This document shows, one piece after another, positions 8,720 through 17,019 of a DNA stretch of 64,000 nucleotides. The notes under the pieces are model-generated. The model was given only the letters and a program-made list of their open reading frames with translations. It searched no databases and was not told where the DNA came from. The DNA comes from Ruminococcus sp. GTDB taxonomy: Bacteria > Bacillota > Clostridia > Oscillospirales > Ruminococcaceae. The stretch is taken from positions 1 to 64,000 of the forward strand of contig JAFYFU010000044.1 in NCBI GenBank assembly GCA_017543595.1, read 5' to 3'. The translations under genes and the position numbers were made by a program. Every line of letters begins with the position of its first letter. Position 1 is the first letter of the stretch.

Positions 8720-9967
8720 TTATCTTGCCACGGAAACAGCGAAAAATCCGCTGTCATTTTCGGGAACAAGCATATCCGCCACAAAATAACGCATATCGTC
8801 CATAGCGTGGTCATTTTCTTTTACGGGTGCGTCCGTACCGCATTTGTCATTCCAGCGGTAAAGCGAAAACTCCCATATAATATCACGGCAGGATTCATGA
8901 AAGCGCAGCTTGTTCTGTTTAAGTGCGGTGCATACATTTCTTATGCCCGTAATAACATCATTGTCCGCTTTTACGACTCTGAACCTGCCGTGCCTGCGTA
9001 TACATTCAATGAAACTTGCAGCTGACGGGTCAACTATTACTTTTGATATACTCAGCCCGCCCGCAAGCCTTTCAAGTGCCGAATAATGTTCTTCATCTGT
9101 TCGGGATATACCCTCTCTTTTTGAAGAATAATAATATTCCCTGATTCTGTGCCATATTCCGTCAGAAAGTCCCCACAACCCGAATGATGACGGATTGACC
9201 GTCCCGTAATCGCAGGATATTACATATTTCTCACATTCAATTTCATATGAATAAACATGAGTGTTTATATTGAACATGGGATAGACTATACCCTCCGAGG
9301 CTGTCCATTTTCCGAGTACGAATCTTTCGTAAAATGCCCCCGAATAAAGCCTTTTATAGCGTTCTTTAAGCGTTTCAGAAAGTGACGGATTGTCGTCCAT
9401 TGTAAAATGAATGTAAAGGGCGTTTTTTTCTTTTGATTTTTTAATCCATTCATTGTAAAACCAGTGTGCGGGATTGTCGGGATTGCAGTTGAACCACATC
9501 TTTGAACCGCTTACCGAACACCTTGCAAGTGCCTGTTCCACAAATGAACGGGGCATTAAAACAACTTCATCAAAGAATACTCCGCATAATGTAATGCCCT
9601 GAATAAGCGAGGCTGAACCCTCGTCTTTTCCTCCGAAAAGATAAAATCTGTTTGTGTTTCCGTCAAAGCTTATGTCAATGAAATTCCTGCTTACTTTTTC
9701 GGAACAGGTAAATCCGTTTTCCGATAAAATCGGAATAAGCGGTTCAATTACGTTTCTCCTCAGTGAAGTTATTGTTTTTCCGCATAGGGCAAAAGTTCCG
9801 CCCCTGAAAGATGATGATGCCCAGAAAATAAATCCGAGCGACATTGAAAGTGTCTTGCCGCTTCTTACAGCACCGTCACATATAACTGCATCATAAGTTC
9901 TGTATTTTTCAATGTTCCACCATTTCAGAGTAAGACGCTGTTTGGGCGAGAAATTATAAATCTTCAA
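8720..9967 (-). CDS. Phage terminase large subunit (PBSX-type)
   Basis: 415 aa. The packaging motor and nuclease. Seen: ATPase Walker A GAVRSGKT (residues 32-39), Walker B VFFDEVVLM, coupling region NCNPDNPAHWFYNEW, and nuclease-domain acidic motifs CDYGTVNPSSFGLWG and a C-terminal DDMRY. All motifs needed for activity look intact. It overlaps TerS by 14 nt. Length is usual for the PBSX/SPP1-like family. Base composition and codon use look like the neighbours, which fits long residence in the genome. Confidence 0.92.
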   Translation of the reverse strand: MKIYNFSPKQRLTLKWWNIEKYRTYDAVICDGAVRSGKTLSMSLGFIFWASSSFRGGTFALCGKTITSLRRNVIEPLIPILSENGFTCSEKVSRNFIDISFDGNTNRFYLFGGKDEGSASLIQGITLCGVFFDEVVLMPRSFVEQALARCSVSGSKMWFNCNPDNPAHWFYNEWIKKSKEKNALYIHFTMDDNPSLSETLKERYKRLYSGAFYERFVLGKWTASEGIVYPMFNINTHVYSYEIECEKYVISCDYGTVNPSSFGLWGLSDGIWHRIREYYYSSKREGISRTDEEHYSALERLAGGLSISKVIVDPSAASFIECIRRHGRFRVVKADNDVITGIRNVCTALKQNKLRFHESCRDIIWEFSLYRWNDKCGTDAPVKENDHAMDDMRYFVADMLVPENDSGFFAVSVAR

Positions 9968-10436
9968 TTTCGTCCTCCCCCTGTGTGAGTGCGTTCAGCA
10001 AATCAACCGCCTTGTTTTTGTCTGAAAATGAATTTTCAAGTTCATAAAGCTTTTCAAGAGCTTTAAGCCTGTCGAAAAATTTAATCTCGACAACTCCGCT
10101 TCTCTGGCGTTTCAATTCAGAAACATTGAAAAGGTCAAGCTTTGAAATTACGTCAGGCGGAGGCAACTCCTCCGAAAAGGCAAGATATACCGCATCGGAA
10201 CAGTTTCCGTATGCAAGTCTTTTCAGCCCTGAAATTATACTTCCGTTGTCGGAAAGAATATTTCTTATTTCCTCTATTCTTTTCTTACAGCTTTCGGAAC
10301 GCAGACATTCAATGCTTTCGATAAGTGCATTTTCGGGACTGAATCCTGCTTTCAGACCTGCCTCCCGTGCGTTTCCGAGAACAGCGTACCAACAGCAGAA
10401 CAATTCTCTTTCGGGTTTTGATTTTTTAGCAGACAA
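9954..10436 (-). CDS. Phage terminase small subunit
   Basis: 160 aa. Recognises DNA and activates TerL. Seen: the N-terminal helix-turn-helix region FCCWYAVLGNAREAGLKAGF (an 'aa..aG.s' terminase_2 pattern), a helical middle, and VVEIKFFDRLKALEKLYEL typical of the oligomerisation region. Starts at TTG (10434-10436) with AAAGGAG 8 nt upstream; no ATG fits. It is the first gene of the cassette; the 131-bp gap upstream carries a perfect AT-rich palindrome. Confidence 0.8.
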   Translation of the reverse strand: MSAKKSKPERELFCCWYAVLGNAREAGLKAGFSPENALIESIECLRSESCKKRIEEIRNILSDNGSIISGLKRLAYGNCSDAVYLAFSEELPPPDVISKLDLFNVSELKRQRSGVVEIKFFDRLKALEKLYELENSFSDKNKAVDLLNALTQGEDEIEDL

Positions 10437-10525
10437 TAGAAAAACTCCTTTCAGAATACTTTTTGAACGATGCCGTTCATAAGTAGCCCAAAAGGAGCAT
10501 ATTTTAAATGCAAAACCATTGATTA

Positions 10526-10545
10526 TTGAAAAACTTGTTTTTCAA
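10526..10545. promoter_or_regulatory. Perfect 20-bp palindrome between the Spo0A-like gene and terS
   Basis: TTGAAAAAC (10526-10534), two bases, then GTTTTTCAA (10537-10545). It has no GC-rich stem or T tail, so it fits an operator for a dimeric DNA-binding protein at least as well as a terminator. It does not match the Spo0A box consensus TGTCGAA. Confidence 0.4.
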
Positions 10546-10567
10546 CTTCGTATGATTCAACAATATT

Positions 10568-11305
10568 TTAAATTATTTTCTTTAAGTTTTGGTTATTTTT
10601 ACCAATAAGACCGTATTTCTCCGCAAACATTACCGTTGTCTTTAAAATGAGTTTTGAATTTCTTATGTTGCCCATAGCTTCCGAACCCAAAGCTTTTGCA
10701 ACGGAATTTCTGTAAAGCGAAATTTTTGAAAAATGTCTCAGCGAACGTTCAACACATGAAGGTTTCACTTTCATTTTTTCGGCAATTTCATTGTAGAGAC
10801 TCATAGCATGAACTTTCTTGTATCTCTGTTCGCTTATGCATATTTCTATTGCGGTACAAAGATAATAAAATCCTGAAATATACCTCGGAAAATTCATTTC
10901 AGTTAAAAATTCCTCTATTTCAGGTCTGAAACATTTACGGTCATTTTTATCAATAACATCTGTTACTGCCGTACACATATCGTCAACGGAAGATACAATA
11001 ACGCATTTGTCAATGCCTTCTTCCGCAAGTTTTTTGAAAAGCGATTCATTGTATCCGTAAATCGCCGTAATTATGAGGATATTTTTATTGTAAGCCTTTA
11101 TCTCCCGAAGAAAATCGTAAACTCCGCTTTCATCTGACGGAACAAACAAAAAAATACCCTCATATTTCTTTATGTTGAGTTTTTGGCGTAAAGTATCGCA
11201 TCTGTTGTCTGTATAATCGCAAATATAACCGAGACTCATAAGTTTTTTTGACAGAAGCTTTCCAAGACAGCTTTTGTCGTTGCCTATAAGTATCTGTTTT
11301 TTCAT
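10568..11305 (-). CDS. Spo0A-like DNA-binding protein with degenerate receiver
   Basis: 245 aa. The C-terminal half (about 125-215) matches the Spo0A DNA-binding domain: EEFLTEMNFPRYISGFYYL, YNEIAEKMKVKPSCVERSLR. The N-terminal half has the size and alternating pattern of a response-regulator receiver (QILIGNDKSCLGKLLSKKL) but the strand that should carry the phospho-acceptor Asp reads GIFLFVPSDESG, with no Asp at the usual place. It may therefore work without phosphorylation. It is transcribed in the same direction as the phage cassette 131 bp downstream, making local control of that cassette plausible but unproved. Not the true Spo0A, which should have an intact receiver. Confidence 0.75.
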   Translation of the reverse strand: MKKQILIGNDKSCLGKLLSKKLMSLGYICDYTDNRCDTLRQKLNIKKYEGIFLFVPSDESGVYDFLREIKAYNKNILIITAIYGYNESLFKKLAEEGIDKCVIVSSVDDMCTAVTDVIDKNDRKCFRPEIEEFLTEMNFPRYISGFYYLCTAIEICISEQRYKKVHAMSLYNEIAEKMKVKPSCVERSLRHFSKISLYRNSVAKALGSEAMGNIRNSKLILKTTVMFAEKYGLIGKNNQNLKKII

Positions 11306-11374
11306 AACATAACTTCTTTCTTTGTTTGGAGTATTATAACAATTGTAATAAGTATTAATATGTTTCTTACGGAT

Positions 11375-12031
11375 TCAGTCTTTTTTATTGTTATCTTTTT
11401 TGTTGTCTGTTTCCCCGAAAAAAACACTGCTGCTGTATTCGCTTACACGGGCTTTGTCGCCGTGACAGTCTATTTCCACTTCCTCACGCCTGAGAAGATA
11501 TCTCAGGGCGGCAAAAAGAATTGAAAAGCCTACGGCGTTGCTTATTATACTGAAATAAACTCTTATTCCCATTATATTTCCGAACATACCGCCGAGCATT
11601 ATTCCCGTACAGACTATAACAACTACTTCAAGCTTTGAATTGTTAGGGTCAAACTGCACGAAAGAAAAACATACAGCCGCCGAAAGTACAGAATGAAAAA
11701 TTGCAAGCCCAAGCGAATAAGGTGCGTAAAAAGAGAATTTTGCCGTGTTTATTTCAAGAAACATCATGACCGCTTCAAGAAGTATATATGCCGAAAATCC
11801 GAATTTAAGCCAGCTCCTCATTCGTATCGCCGAAAACATCAGCCAGCTTGAATATATCAGAACTATAAATCCCGAAAATTCGGTTATATAAGCCGAAATT
11901 TCAAGTATCCTCGAATGAACGCTTTCGCCTTCATAGGAAATATAAAAAAGATAACATATAAGACCGAACGTTATAAACAGGACATTCCCTATAATTCCGA
12001 GGAATATCCCCCTGTTAAGCCTTTCGTGCAT
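11375..12031 (-). CDS. Integral membrane protein of unknown function
   Basis: 218 aa with about six hydrophobic segments (for example IFLGIIGNVLFITFGLICYL and VVIVCTGIMLGGMFGNI) and a Lys/Asp-rich cytoplasmic tail (NKKDNNKKD). It begins 10 nt after purD and is probably co-transcribed with it. I recognise no family; the arrangement is loosely like a sensor membrane domain but no signalling domain follows. Confidence 0.65.
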   Translation of the reverse strand: MHERLNRGIFLGIIGNVLFITFGLICYLFYISYEGESVHSRILEISAYITEFSGFIVLIYSSWLMFSAIRMRSWLKFGFSAYILLEAVMMFLEINTAKFSFYAPYSLGLAIFHSVLSAAVCFSFVQFDPNNSKLEVVVIVCTGIMLGGMFGNIMGIRVYFSIISNAVGFSILFAALRYLLRREEVEIDCHGDKARVSEYSSSVFFGETDNKKDNNKKD

Positions 12032-12041
12032 AATAAGCCCC

Positions 12042-13328
12042 TTACTTCAAAGCTTTCAACGCACGCTGACCTATATCTTTTCTGTAATGCGCTCCCTCGA
12101 AACTTATTCCCGATACGCCCTTGTAAGCAGTATCAAGCGCATTCTGCAAAGTATCGCCCTTTGCGGTAACTCCGATAACTCTGCCGCCGTTTGTGAGGAA
12201 TTTTCCATCCTCGGACAGCTTAGTACCTGCATGATATACAAAACAGCCGTCAATCTGACCTTTATCGTCAAAGCCGTTCATTTCAATTCCCTTGGGATAG
12301 CTTTCGGGATATCCTCCGCTTGCCATTACCACGCAGGCGCATGAACCCTTATGCCATTTGATATCAAGCTTGTCAAGTTCATGATTGTAAACAGCCTCAA
12401 ATATTTCATACAAATCCGCATCAAGCATCGGGAGGACTACCTGTGTTTCGGGGTCACCGAAACGGCAGTTGTATTCAATAACTTTCGGTCCTTTGGGTGT
12501 TATCATAAGTCCGAAATAAAGACAGCCTTCAAATGTGCGTCCCTCTGCGTTCATAGCGTTCATTGTCGGGAGGAAAATTTTCTCCATACATTCTTTTGCG
12601 ACTTCTTCCGTATAGTAGGGATTCGGGGAAACCGTACCCATACCGCCCGTATTAAGACCCTTGTCGCCATCAAGCGCACGCTTATGGTCCATTGAAGAAA
12701 TCATGGGGACAATGGTTTTTCCGTCCGTGAATGACAAAACAGAAACCTCAGGACCTGTGAGAAATTCTTCTATTACAATGCGTGAACTGCTTTTTCCGAA
12801 TTTAAGGTCATCTATCATGTCATGAACGGCTTTTATTGCTTCTTCTTCGTTCTGAGCAATAATAACGCCTTTACCGAGCGCAAGACCGTCAGCCTTTATA
12901 ACAGCGGGATAGCTGTTCTGTTTTCTGAGATATTCAACTGCTTTTTCGCTGTCGGTGAATACTTCATAAAAGGCAGTCGGAATATTATATTTTTTCATCA
13001 GTTCCTTTGAGAAAACTTTACTGCCTTCAATTATTGCGGCATTTGCCTTTGGTCCGAAAGTCATAAATCCCTCAGCCTGCAAAGCGTCAACCATTCCCAT
13101 AACAAGCGGGTCATCGGGTGCAACTACAACCATATCGGGGCTGAGTTTCTTTGCAAGGTCAACAACTCCCTGAACATCGGTAGCACCTACGTTAAAGCAC
13201 TCCGCATATTTGGATATACCGCCGTTTCCGGGAGTACAGTAAATTTTTCCGACATGAGGGCTTTCGGCGAGTTTCATAATAATGGCGTGTTCTCTGCCGC
13301 CACCGCCTACCACTAAAATATTTTTCAT
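12042..13328 (-). CDS. purD: Phosphoribosylamine-glycine ligase
   Basis: 428 aa. Step 2 of purine synthesis: joins phosphoribosylamine and glycine using ATP to give GAR. Seen: N-terminal VVGGGGREHAI, ATP-grasp region ADGLALGKGVIIAQN, the HDHK-equivalent SMDHKRALDGDKGLNTGGMG with GTVSPNPYYT, and EYNCRFGDPETQ. Full length. TAAGGAG before the ATG. Lies downstream of the AICARFT and membrane-protein genes in the long minus-strand pur run. Confidence 0.97.
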   Translation of the reverse strand: MKNILVVGGGGREHAIIMKLAESPHVGKIYCTPGNGGISKYAECFNVGATDVQGVVDLAKKLSPDMVVVAPDDPLVMGMVDALQAEGFMTFGPKANAAIIEGSKVFSKELMKKYNIPTAFYEVFTDSEKAVEYLRKQNSYPAVIKADGLALGKGVIIAQNEEEAIKAVHDMIDDLKFGKSSSRIVIEEFLTGPEVSVLSFTDGKTIVPMISSMDHKRALDGDKGLNTGGMGTVSPNPYYTEEVAKECMEKIFLPTMNAMNAEGRTFEGCLYFGLMITPKGPKVIEYNCRFGDPETQVVLPMLDADLYEIFEAVYNHELDKLDIKWHKGSCACVVMASGGYPESYPKGIEMNGFDDKGQIDGCFVYHAGTKLSEDGKFLTNGGRVIGVTAKGDTLQNALDTAYKGVSGISFEGAHYRKDIGQRALKALK

Positions 13329-13350
13329 TTTTTCTCCTTATAAATTCTCA

Positions 13351-13377
13351 CATCTCCCCGCACAAGACAGGGAGATG
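13351..13377. other. Intergenic hairpin upstream of purD
   Basis: CATCTCCC (13351-13358) pairs with GGGAGATG (13370-13377). T-rich sequence follows only on the plus strand, where no gene ends, so on the minus strand it may modulate read-through from the upstream membrane-protein gene into purD. Confidence 0.4.
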
Positions 13378-13390
13378 CTGATTTTTTGTT

Positions 13391-14020
13391 TTAAGATTTA
13401 TCTGCGTTTTCGTATGACACAGCCTTATGCATTGCGAAAGCTCCCACAAGGAAGAATATATGCGCTATTGTGTTTATACTCTCAGCAAACCAGTGCATAA
13501 TGCCCTGAGAATTGTCAAATTTTGTGCCGAGTCCCGGTTTTGCAAGCATTATCACAAGTGCAATAATCATACAGATAACTCCTTTTTTGCATTTGAGCTT
13601 TGCGGAAACTGCTATAAGTCCGATATACCACGATATAAGACCCAACGTCATAAGTATTATAAAAGGCAGATGAGAAGTTATAACAGGTATTGAAGATACA
13701 CTGCATAATTTTGTAATGTTTTTATTTTTTCTCAACATTCCGTATGTTCCTATTGAGAGGAAAATAAACGCAAGTGCCTGACACGGGAAAAACTGCTCCG
13801 TAAGTACGGTAAAATCACATACTTCAAGTGCAAATAAAATTTTCTGCAAAGCTTTCAGAAAACTTCCCGATACAAGCATGAACGAGCCTGCCGAAAAAAA
13901 TGCGTAATGCAAAGGTGTCATTCTGCTGTAAAAATCTTTCAGAAATTTAGATAATACAACTGCACATATGCCCACGGGTACAAAATCAAGCAGCGCAAGC
14001 GGTACACTTATTTCGTTCAA
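13391..14020 (-). CDS. Integral membrane protein of unknown function
   Basis: 209 aa, six or seven hydrophobic segments (LALLDFVPVGICAVVLSKFL, LISWYIGLIAVSAKL, VICMIIALVIMLAKPGL and others) with short polar ends. No known motif recognised. It sits 21 nt after the AICARFT gene and before purD, so it is embedded in the pur transcription unit. It is similar in size and style to the 218-aa protein after purD, though I cannot show homology. Confidence 0.65.
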   Translation of the reverse strand: MNEISVPLALLDFVPVGICAVVLSKFLKDFYSRMTPLHYAFFSAGSFMLVSGSFLKALQKILFALEVCDFTVLTEQFFPCQALAFIFLSIGTYGMLRKNKNITKLCSVSSIPVITSHLPFIILMTLGLISWYIGLIAVSAKLKCKKGVICMIIALVIMLAKPGLGTKFDNSQGIMHWFAESINTIAHIFFLVGAFAMHKAVSYENADKS

Positions 14021-14041
14021 GAATTACATCTCCTTCTGGCA

Positions 14042-15223
14042 TCAGTGGTGGAAAAGTCTGATTCCTGTAAATGCCATAGCAATATTATACTTGTTGCAGG
14101 TTTCAATTACATTGTCATCACGGATAGAACCACCGGGTTCTGCGATATATTCAACGCCTGATTTCTTGGCTCTTTCGATATTGTCACCGAACGGGAAAAA
14201 TGCATCTGAACCGAGACAAACGCCTGTGTTCTTTGCAAGCCATGCCTTTTTCTCCTCAGCAGTGAAAACTGCGGGCTTTGTCTTGAAAATTCTCTGCCAT
14301 TCGCCCTCACGGAGAACGTCCTCGTATTCATCACCGATATATACATCAATTGCATTGTCACGGTCTGCACGGCGGATATTGTCAACAAAATCAAGTCCCA
14401 TTACCTGCGGAGACTGTCTCAGCCACCAGTTATCGGCTTTCTGACCTGCAAGGCGTGTGCAGTGGATTCTTGACTGCTGACCCGCACCTATTCCGATAGC
14501 CTGACCGTCCTTTACATAGCAGACGGAATTTGACTGTGTATATTTGAGAGTGATAAGTGAGATGAGCAAATCATCAAGCTTGTCATCGGGGATATTCTTG
14601 TTTTCGGTAACTATATTTGCCAAAAGTTCCCTGTTTATATCAAGTTCGTTTCTGCCCTGTTCAAAGGAAACGCCGTAAACCTGTTTTGTTTCAATGGGAG
14701 CAGGTGTATAGTTTTCGTCAATTTTAAGGATACAGTAAGTACCTTTTCTCTTTGATTTGAGAATTTCAAGGGCTTCATCATCATAATCGGGAGCGATAAT
14801 GCCGTCAGAGACTTCTCTCTGAATCATTTTTGCGGTGCATACGTCAACTTTATCGGAAAGTGCGATAAAATCACCGTATGATGACATTCTGTCCGCACCT
14901 CTTGCCCTTGCGTATGCGCTTGCAAGCAGTGAAAGCTCGCCCAAATCATCTACCCAGTAGATTTTTTTCAAATCATCGCTGAGGGGTCTGCCTATTGCCG
15001 CACCCGCAGGCGAAACGTGCTTGAAAGATGTTGCCGCACATACACCCGTAGCTTTTTTGAGTTCCCTTACAAGCTGCCAGCCGTTGAAAGCATCGAGAAG
15101 ATTTATATATCCCGGCTTGCCGCAGAGAACCTCAATGGGGAGTTCACTGCCGTCAGCCATATAAACTCTTGACGGTTTCTGATTCGGATTACAGCCGTAT
15201 TTTAACTGCATTTCATTTGACAT
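14042..15223 (-). CDS. purH: AICAR transformylase (stand-alone PurH C-terminal domain)
   Basis: 393 aa. Formylates AICAR to FAICAR using 10-formyl-THF. Seen: KYGCNPNQKPSRVYM, the SFKHVSPAGAAIG block containing the catalytic Lys-His, RSQPQ-like WLRQSPQVMGLDFV, and FPFGDNIERAKKSGV. The N-terminal IMP cyclohydrolase domain of ordinary bifunctional PurH is absent; the protein begins directly at the transformylase domain. The missing activity is supplied by the PurO-like gene four genes upstream. The leader plus first six codons (MSNEMQ) are duplicated before the upstream zinc-ribbon gene. Confidence 0.93.
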   Translation of the reverse strand: MSNEMQLKYGCNPNQKPSRVYMADGSELPIEVLCGKPGYINLLDAFNGWQLVRELKKATGVCAATSFKHVSPAGAAIGRPLSDDLKKIYWVDDLGELSLLASAYARARGADRMSSYGDFIALSDKVDVCTAKMIQREVSDGIIAPDYDDEALEILKSKRKGTYCILKIDENYTPAPIETKQVYGVSFEQGRNELDINRELLANIVTENKNIPDDKLDDLLISLITLKYTQSNSVCYVKDGQAIGIGAGQQSRIHCTRLAGQKADNWWLRQSPQVMGLDFVDNIRRADRDNAIDVYIGDEYEDVLREGEWQRIFKTKPAVFTAEEKKAWLAKNTGVCLGSDAFFPFGDNIERAKKSGVEYIAEPGGSIRDDNVIETCNKYNIAMAFTGIRLFHH

Positions 15224-15249
15224 AAAAATGTCCTCCTTATATTTATTTT
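15206..15249. repeat. 44-bp direct repeat, copy at purH start
   Basis: Covers the first six codons of purH, its GGAGGA site and upstream leader. It is identical over 44 bp to 15743-15786 at the start of the neighbouring zinc-ribbon gene. Similarity continues weakly for about 35 bp more. Confidence 0.9.
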
Positions 15250-15280
15250 AATATTAATGAACGGAAGTTTCTGGAATTAT

Positions 15281-15760
15281 TCAGAAATTTATATTTCCCA
15301 GTATTGCTCCTGCCGAAGACGCAATAACACTTGCCAAAAACATGAAGAGATATTCTCCGAGTATTATATCAATTTTTTTGGCAGTCTGTTTTTCGGCAAG
15401 GCTCACAGGTTTTGAAGAACCAAGAATTATGGGGAAAGCAAAAAATGTGGCAAATCCTGCAAGTAAAAATATCATCTGCTGAAAATCCTTGTTATGAAAA
15501 GCCATAATCCATGCCATAAAAACAAAGGCAAAATGCAGAAGGATAAAATCTCTTCTTTTTTTCTTCCATTGTTTTACCGAAACGGAGCTGACAGATGTTT
15601 CATTCTGTCCGAAATGTATGTCCAAATCGCAATATTCACAGTGTAAATCCATTGAATTTTGGGTTCTGATTGTTGCCCCACAGTGCGGACATACAACTGC
15701 CGTGAATTTCATATCGTATCTCGGAAATTCTCCGAAATTTACCTGCATTTCATTTGACAT
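15281..15760 (-). CDS. Zinc-ribbon membrane protein, second of a tandem pair
   Basis: 159 aa. Seen: VVCPHCGATI and LHCEYCDLDI, two CxxC knuckles forming a zinc ribbon, then a Lys-rich linker (KQWKKKRRDF) and three hydrophobic segments at the C-terminal half. Paralogue of the next gene upstream (same CPHCGA/CEYC layout, LLAGF.TFF.FP, AGAILG ending). The start at 15760 uses MSNEMQ codons and ribosome binding site identical to those of purH, evidently gained by tandem duplication. Function unknown; the zinc ribbon faces the cytoplasm by charge. Confidence 0.8.
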   Translation of the reverse strand: MSNEMQVNFGEFPRYDMKFTAVVCPHCGATIRTQNSMDLHCEYCDLDIHFGQNETSVSSVSVKQWKKKRRDFILLHFAFVFMAWIMAFHNKDFQQMIFLLAGFATFFAFPIILGSSKPVSLAEKQTAKKIDIILGEYLFMFLASVIASSAGAILGNINF

Positions 15761-15786
15761 AAAAATGTCCTCCTTATATTTATTTT
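15743..15786. repeat. 44-bp direct repeat, copy at zinc-ribbon gene start
   Basis: Identical to 15206-15249. It marks the junction of the tandem duplication described for the two zinc-ribbon genes and purH. Confidence 0.9.
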
Positions 15787-15818
15787 CATTTTGATGAATT
15801 GTATGTTTATGGAATTGC

Positions 15819-16295
15819 TCAGCCGACTCCCGCATATCCAAGTATTGCGCCTGCCATGAAAGCAATAATACCTGCAAGGAGCATGACAAGATATTGCCTT
15901 AATACTTCCTTACCCTTTTTGAAATTGACCTTTTCCGCCTCGCTCAGAGGTTTTGAAAAGGCGATAAGCACAGGGAAAAGCAGAAATGTTGAGAATCCTG
16001 CCAGCAGGAACAGTACCATAGCACCATCACTGATATCACGCATACCTACAAACCAGCCCATAAAGACACAGAAAAAATGCACAGCGTTGAAAAATTTTCT
16101 TTTTCTGTTCCATTTTTTCAACGCAGTCTCGTTGATTTCTGTTGAAAGAGGAGGGCTTTGCGGAATATTCTGCGGAGACACATCGGAATTTTCAACAAAT
16201 ATATCACTGTCGCAGTATTCACAACGGATATCCCCCGATGATTTTACTTTAATTCTTGCACCGCAGTGCGGGCAATCCATCATTTTAAATCCCAT
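15819..16295 (-). CDS. Zinc-ribbon membrane protein, first of a tandem pair
   Basis: 158 aa. Seen: MDCPHCGARIKVKSSGDIRC and EYCDSD zinc ribbon, a basic linker (KKWNRKRKFF), then hydrophobic segments (VHFFCVFMGWFVGM, VLFLLAGFSTFLLFPVLIAF, LVMLLAGIIAFMAGAIL). Probably the ancestral copy, since it keeps its own start without the purH-like codons. It begins 4 nt after the purO stop, so it is translationally close to it. Function not recognised. Confidence 0.8.
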   Translation of the reverse strand: MGFKMMDCPHCGARIKVKSSGDIRCEYCDSDIFVENSDVSPQNIPQSPPLSTEINETALKKWNRKRKFFNAVHFFCVFMGWFVGMRDISDGAMVLFLLAGFSTFLLFPVLIAFSKPLSEAEKVNFKKGKEVLRQYLVMLLAGIIAFMAGAILGYAGVG

Positions 16296-16299
16296 TTTA

Positions 16300-17007
16300 T
16301 TACTTGTTCTTGTTTACGATTCTTGTTTCAACGTTTCCGTTTTCAAGGTTCACATAGCGGACAAAGAGAGAAACTTTGTTGTCCTCATTGAGATTGTTCC
16401 ATACAGTGTCGGTAAATTCGTCAATATTTCCCTTTATTTCAACGAGTTCGGGTTCGCCCTCAAAGCTTGGGAGCGGATTTCCGTCACCCATATATGTATG
16501 AATGAAACGTCCCTCGCCGTCAATCGGATTTGCATATGCAAAAGTATATCTCTGACATGAATCGGGGTTGCCGTTTGCGCTTTTGAGAATAGACATCGCA
16601 TAATTGAAGCCCTTGTCCTCAAAGTGAAGAATACCCGAAATTCTGGGAGTATAATTGGGTGCATCATCTTCAAATTCACGGGTGCGGAGTGACTGTTCAA
16701 AAGTCTGCTGTTTGTCCATGAGTTCATAGATTGTATCGGTCTGGTCGCCGTTTGTGACAATTAATTTGTTGCCGAGTACACGGACAGGCGCATAAATGAT
16801 AAGATGCGGGTCTGTAAGCTTTGAAGGGTCAAATGCCTGAGTTCTTATGCCGTCACCGTCCTCAACAAATACACGGTTGCGGCTGTTTTCGCTTCTGCCC
16901 ATGATGAAATAAGCTGTAACGGCAAAATTTCCGCTTCTGCCTATTATAATTCCTCTGCCGGGGTAAGCGTTTGAACTCAAAGCCTGAGCAATATCAAGTT
17001 TTTTCAT
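16300..17007 (-). CDS. purO: Archaeal-type IMP cyclohydrolase (PurO-like)
   Basis: 235 aa. Last step to IMP: closes the ring of FAICAR. Seen: YPGRGIIIGRSGNFAVTAYF followed by IMGRSENSRNRVF, the N-terminal signature of the PurO (IMP_cyclohyd) family, and ARTVNL-like spacing through YTPRISGIL and YNYAMSILK-like segment. Length fits the family (about 200-235). The neighbouring PurH lacks the bacterial cyclohydrolase domain, so the context supports the call strongly. TAAGGAG-like site before the ATG. Confidence 0.85.
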   Translation of the reverse strand: MKKLDIAQALSSNAYPGRGIIIGRSGNFAVTAYFIMGRSENSRNRVFVEDGDGIRTQAFDPSKLTDPHLIIYAPVRVLGNKLIVTNGDQTDTIYELMDKQQTFEQSLRTREFEDDAPNYTPRISGILHFEDKGFNYAMSILKSANGNPDSCQRYTFAYANPIDGEGRFIHTYMGDGNPLPSFEGEPELVEIKGNIDEFTDTVWNNLNEDNKVSLFVRYVNLENGNVETRIVNKNK

Positions 17008-17019
17008 AATAATTCTCCT

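Noticed and set aside
8710..8814. Longer start for the portal gene
   Set aside because: The extra 35 residues overlap the terminase gene in another frame and lack a ribosome site; AAGGAGG supports 8709.
10526..10545. Spo0A box
   Set aside because: The palindrome TTGAAAAAC..GTTTTTCAA does not match TGTCGAA; retained only as an unassigned operator candidate.
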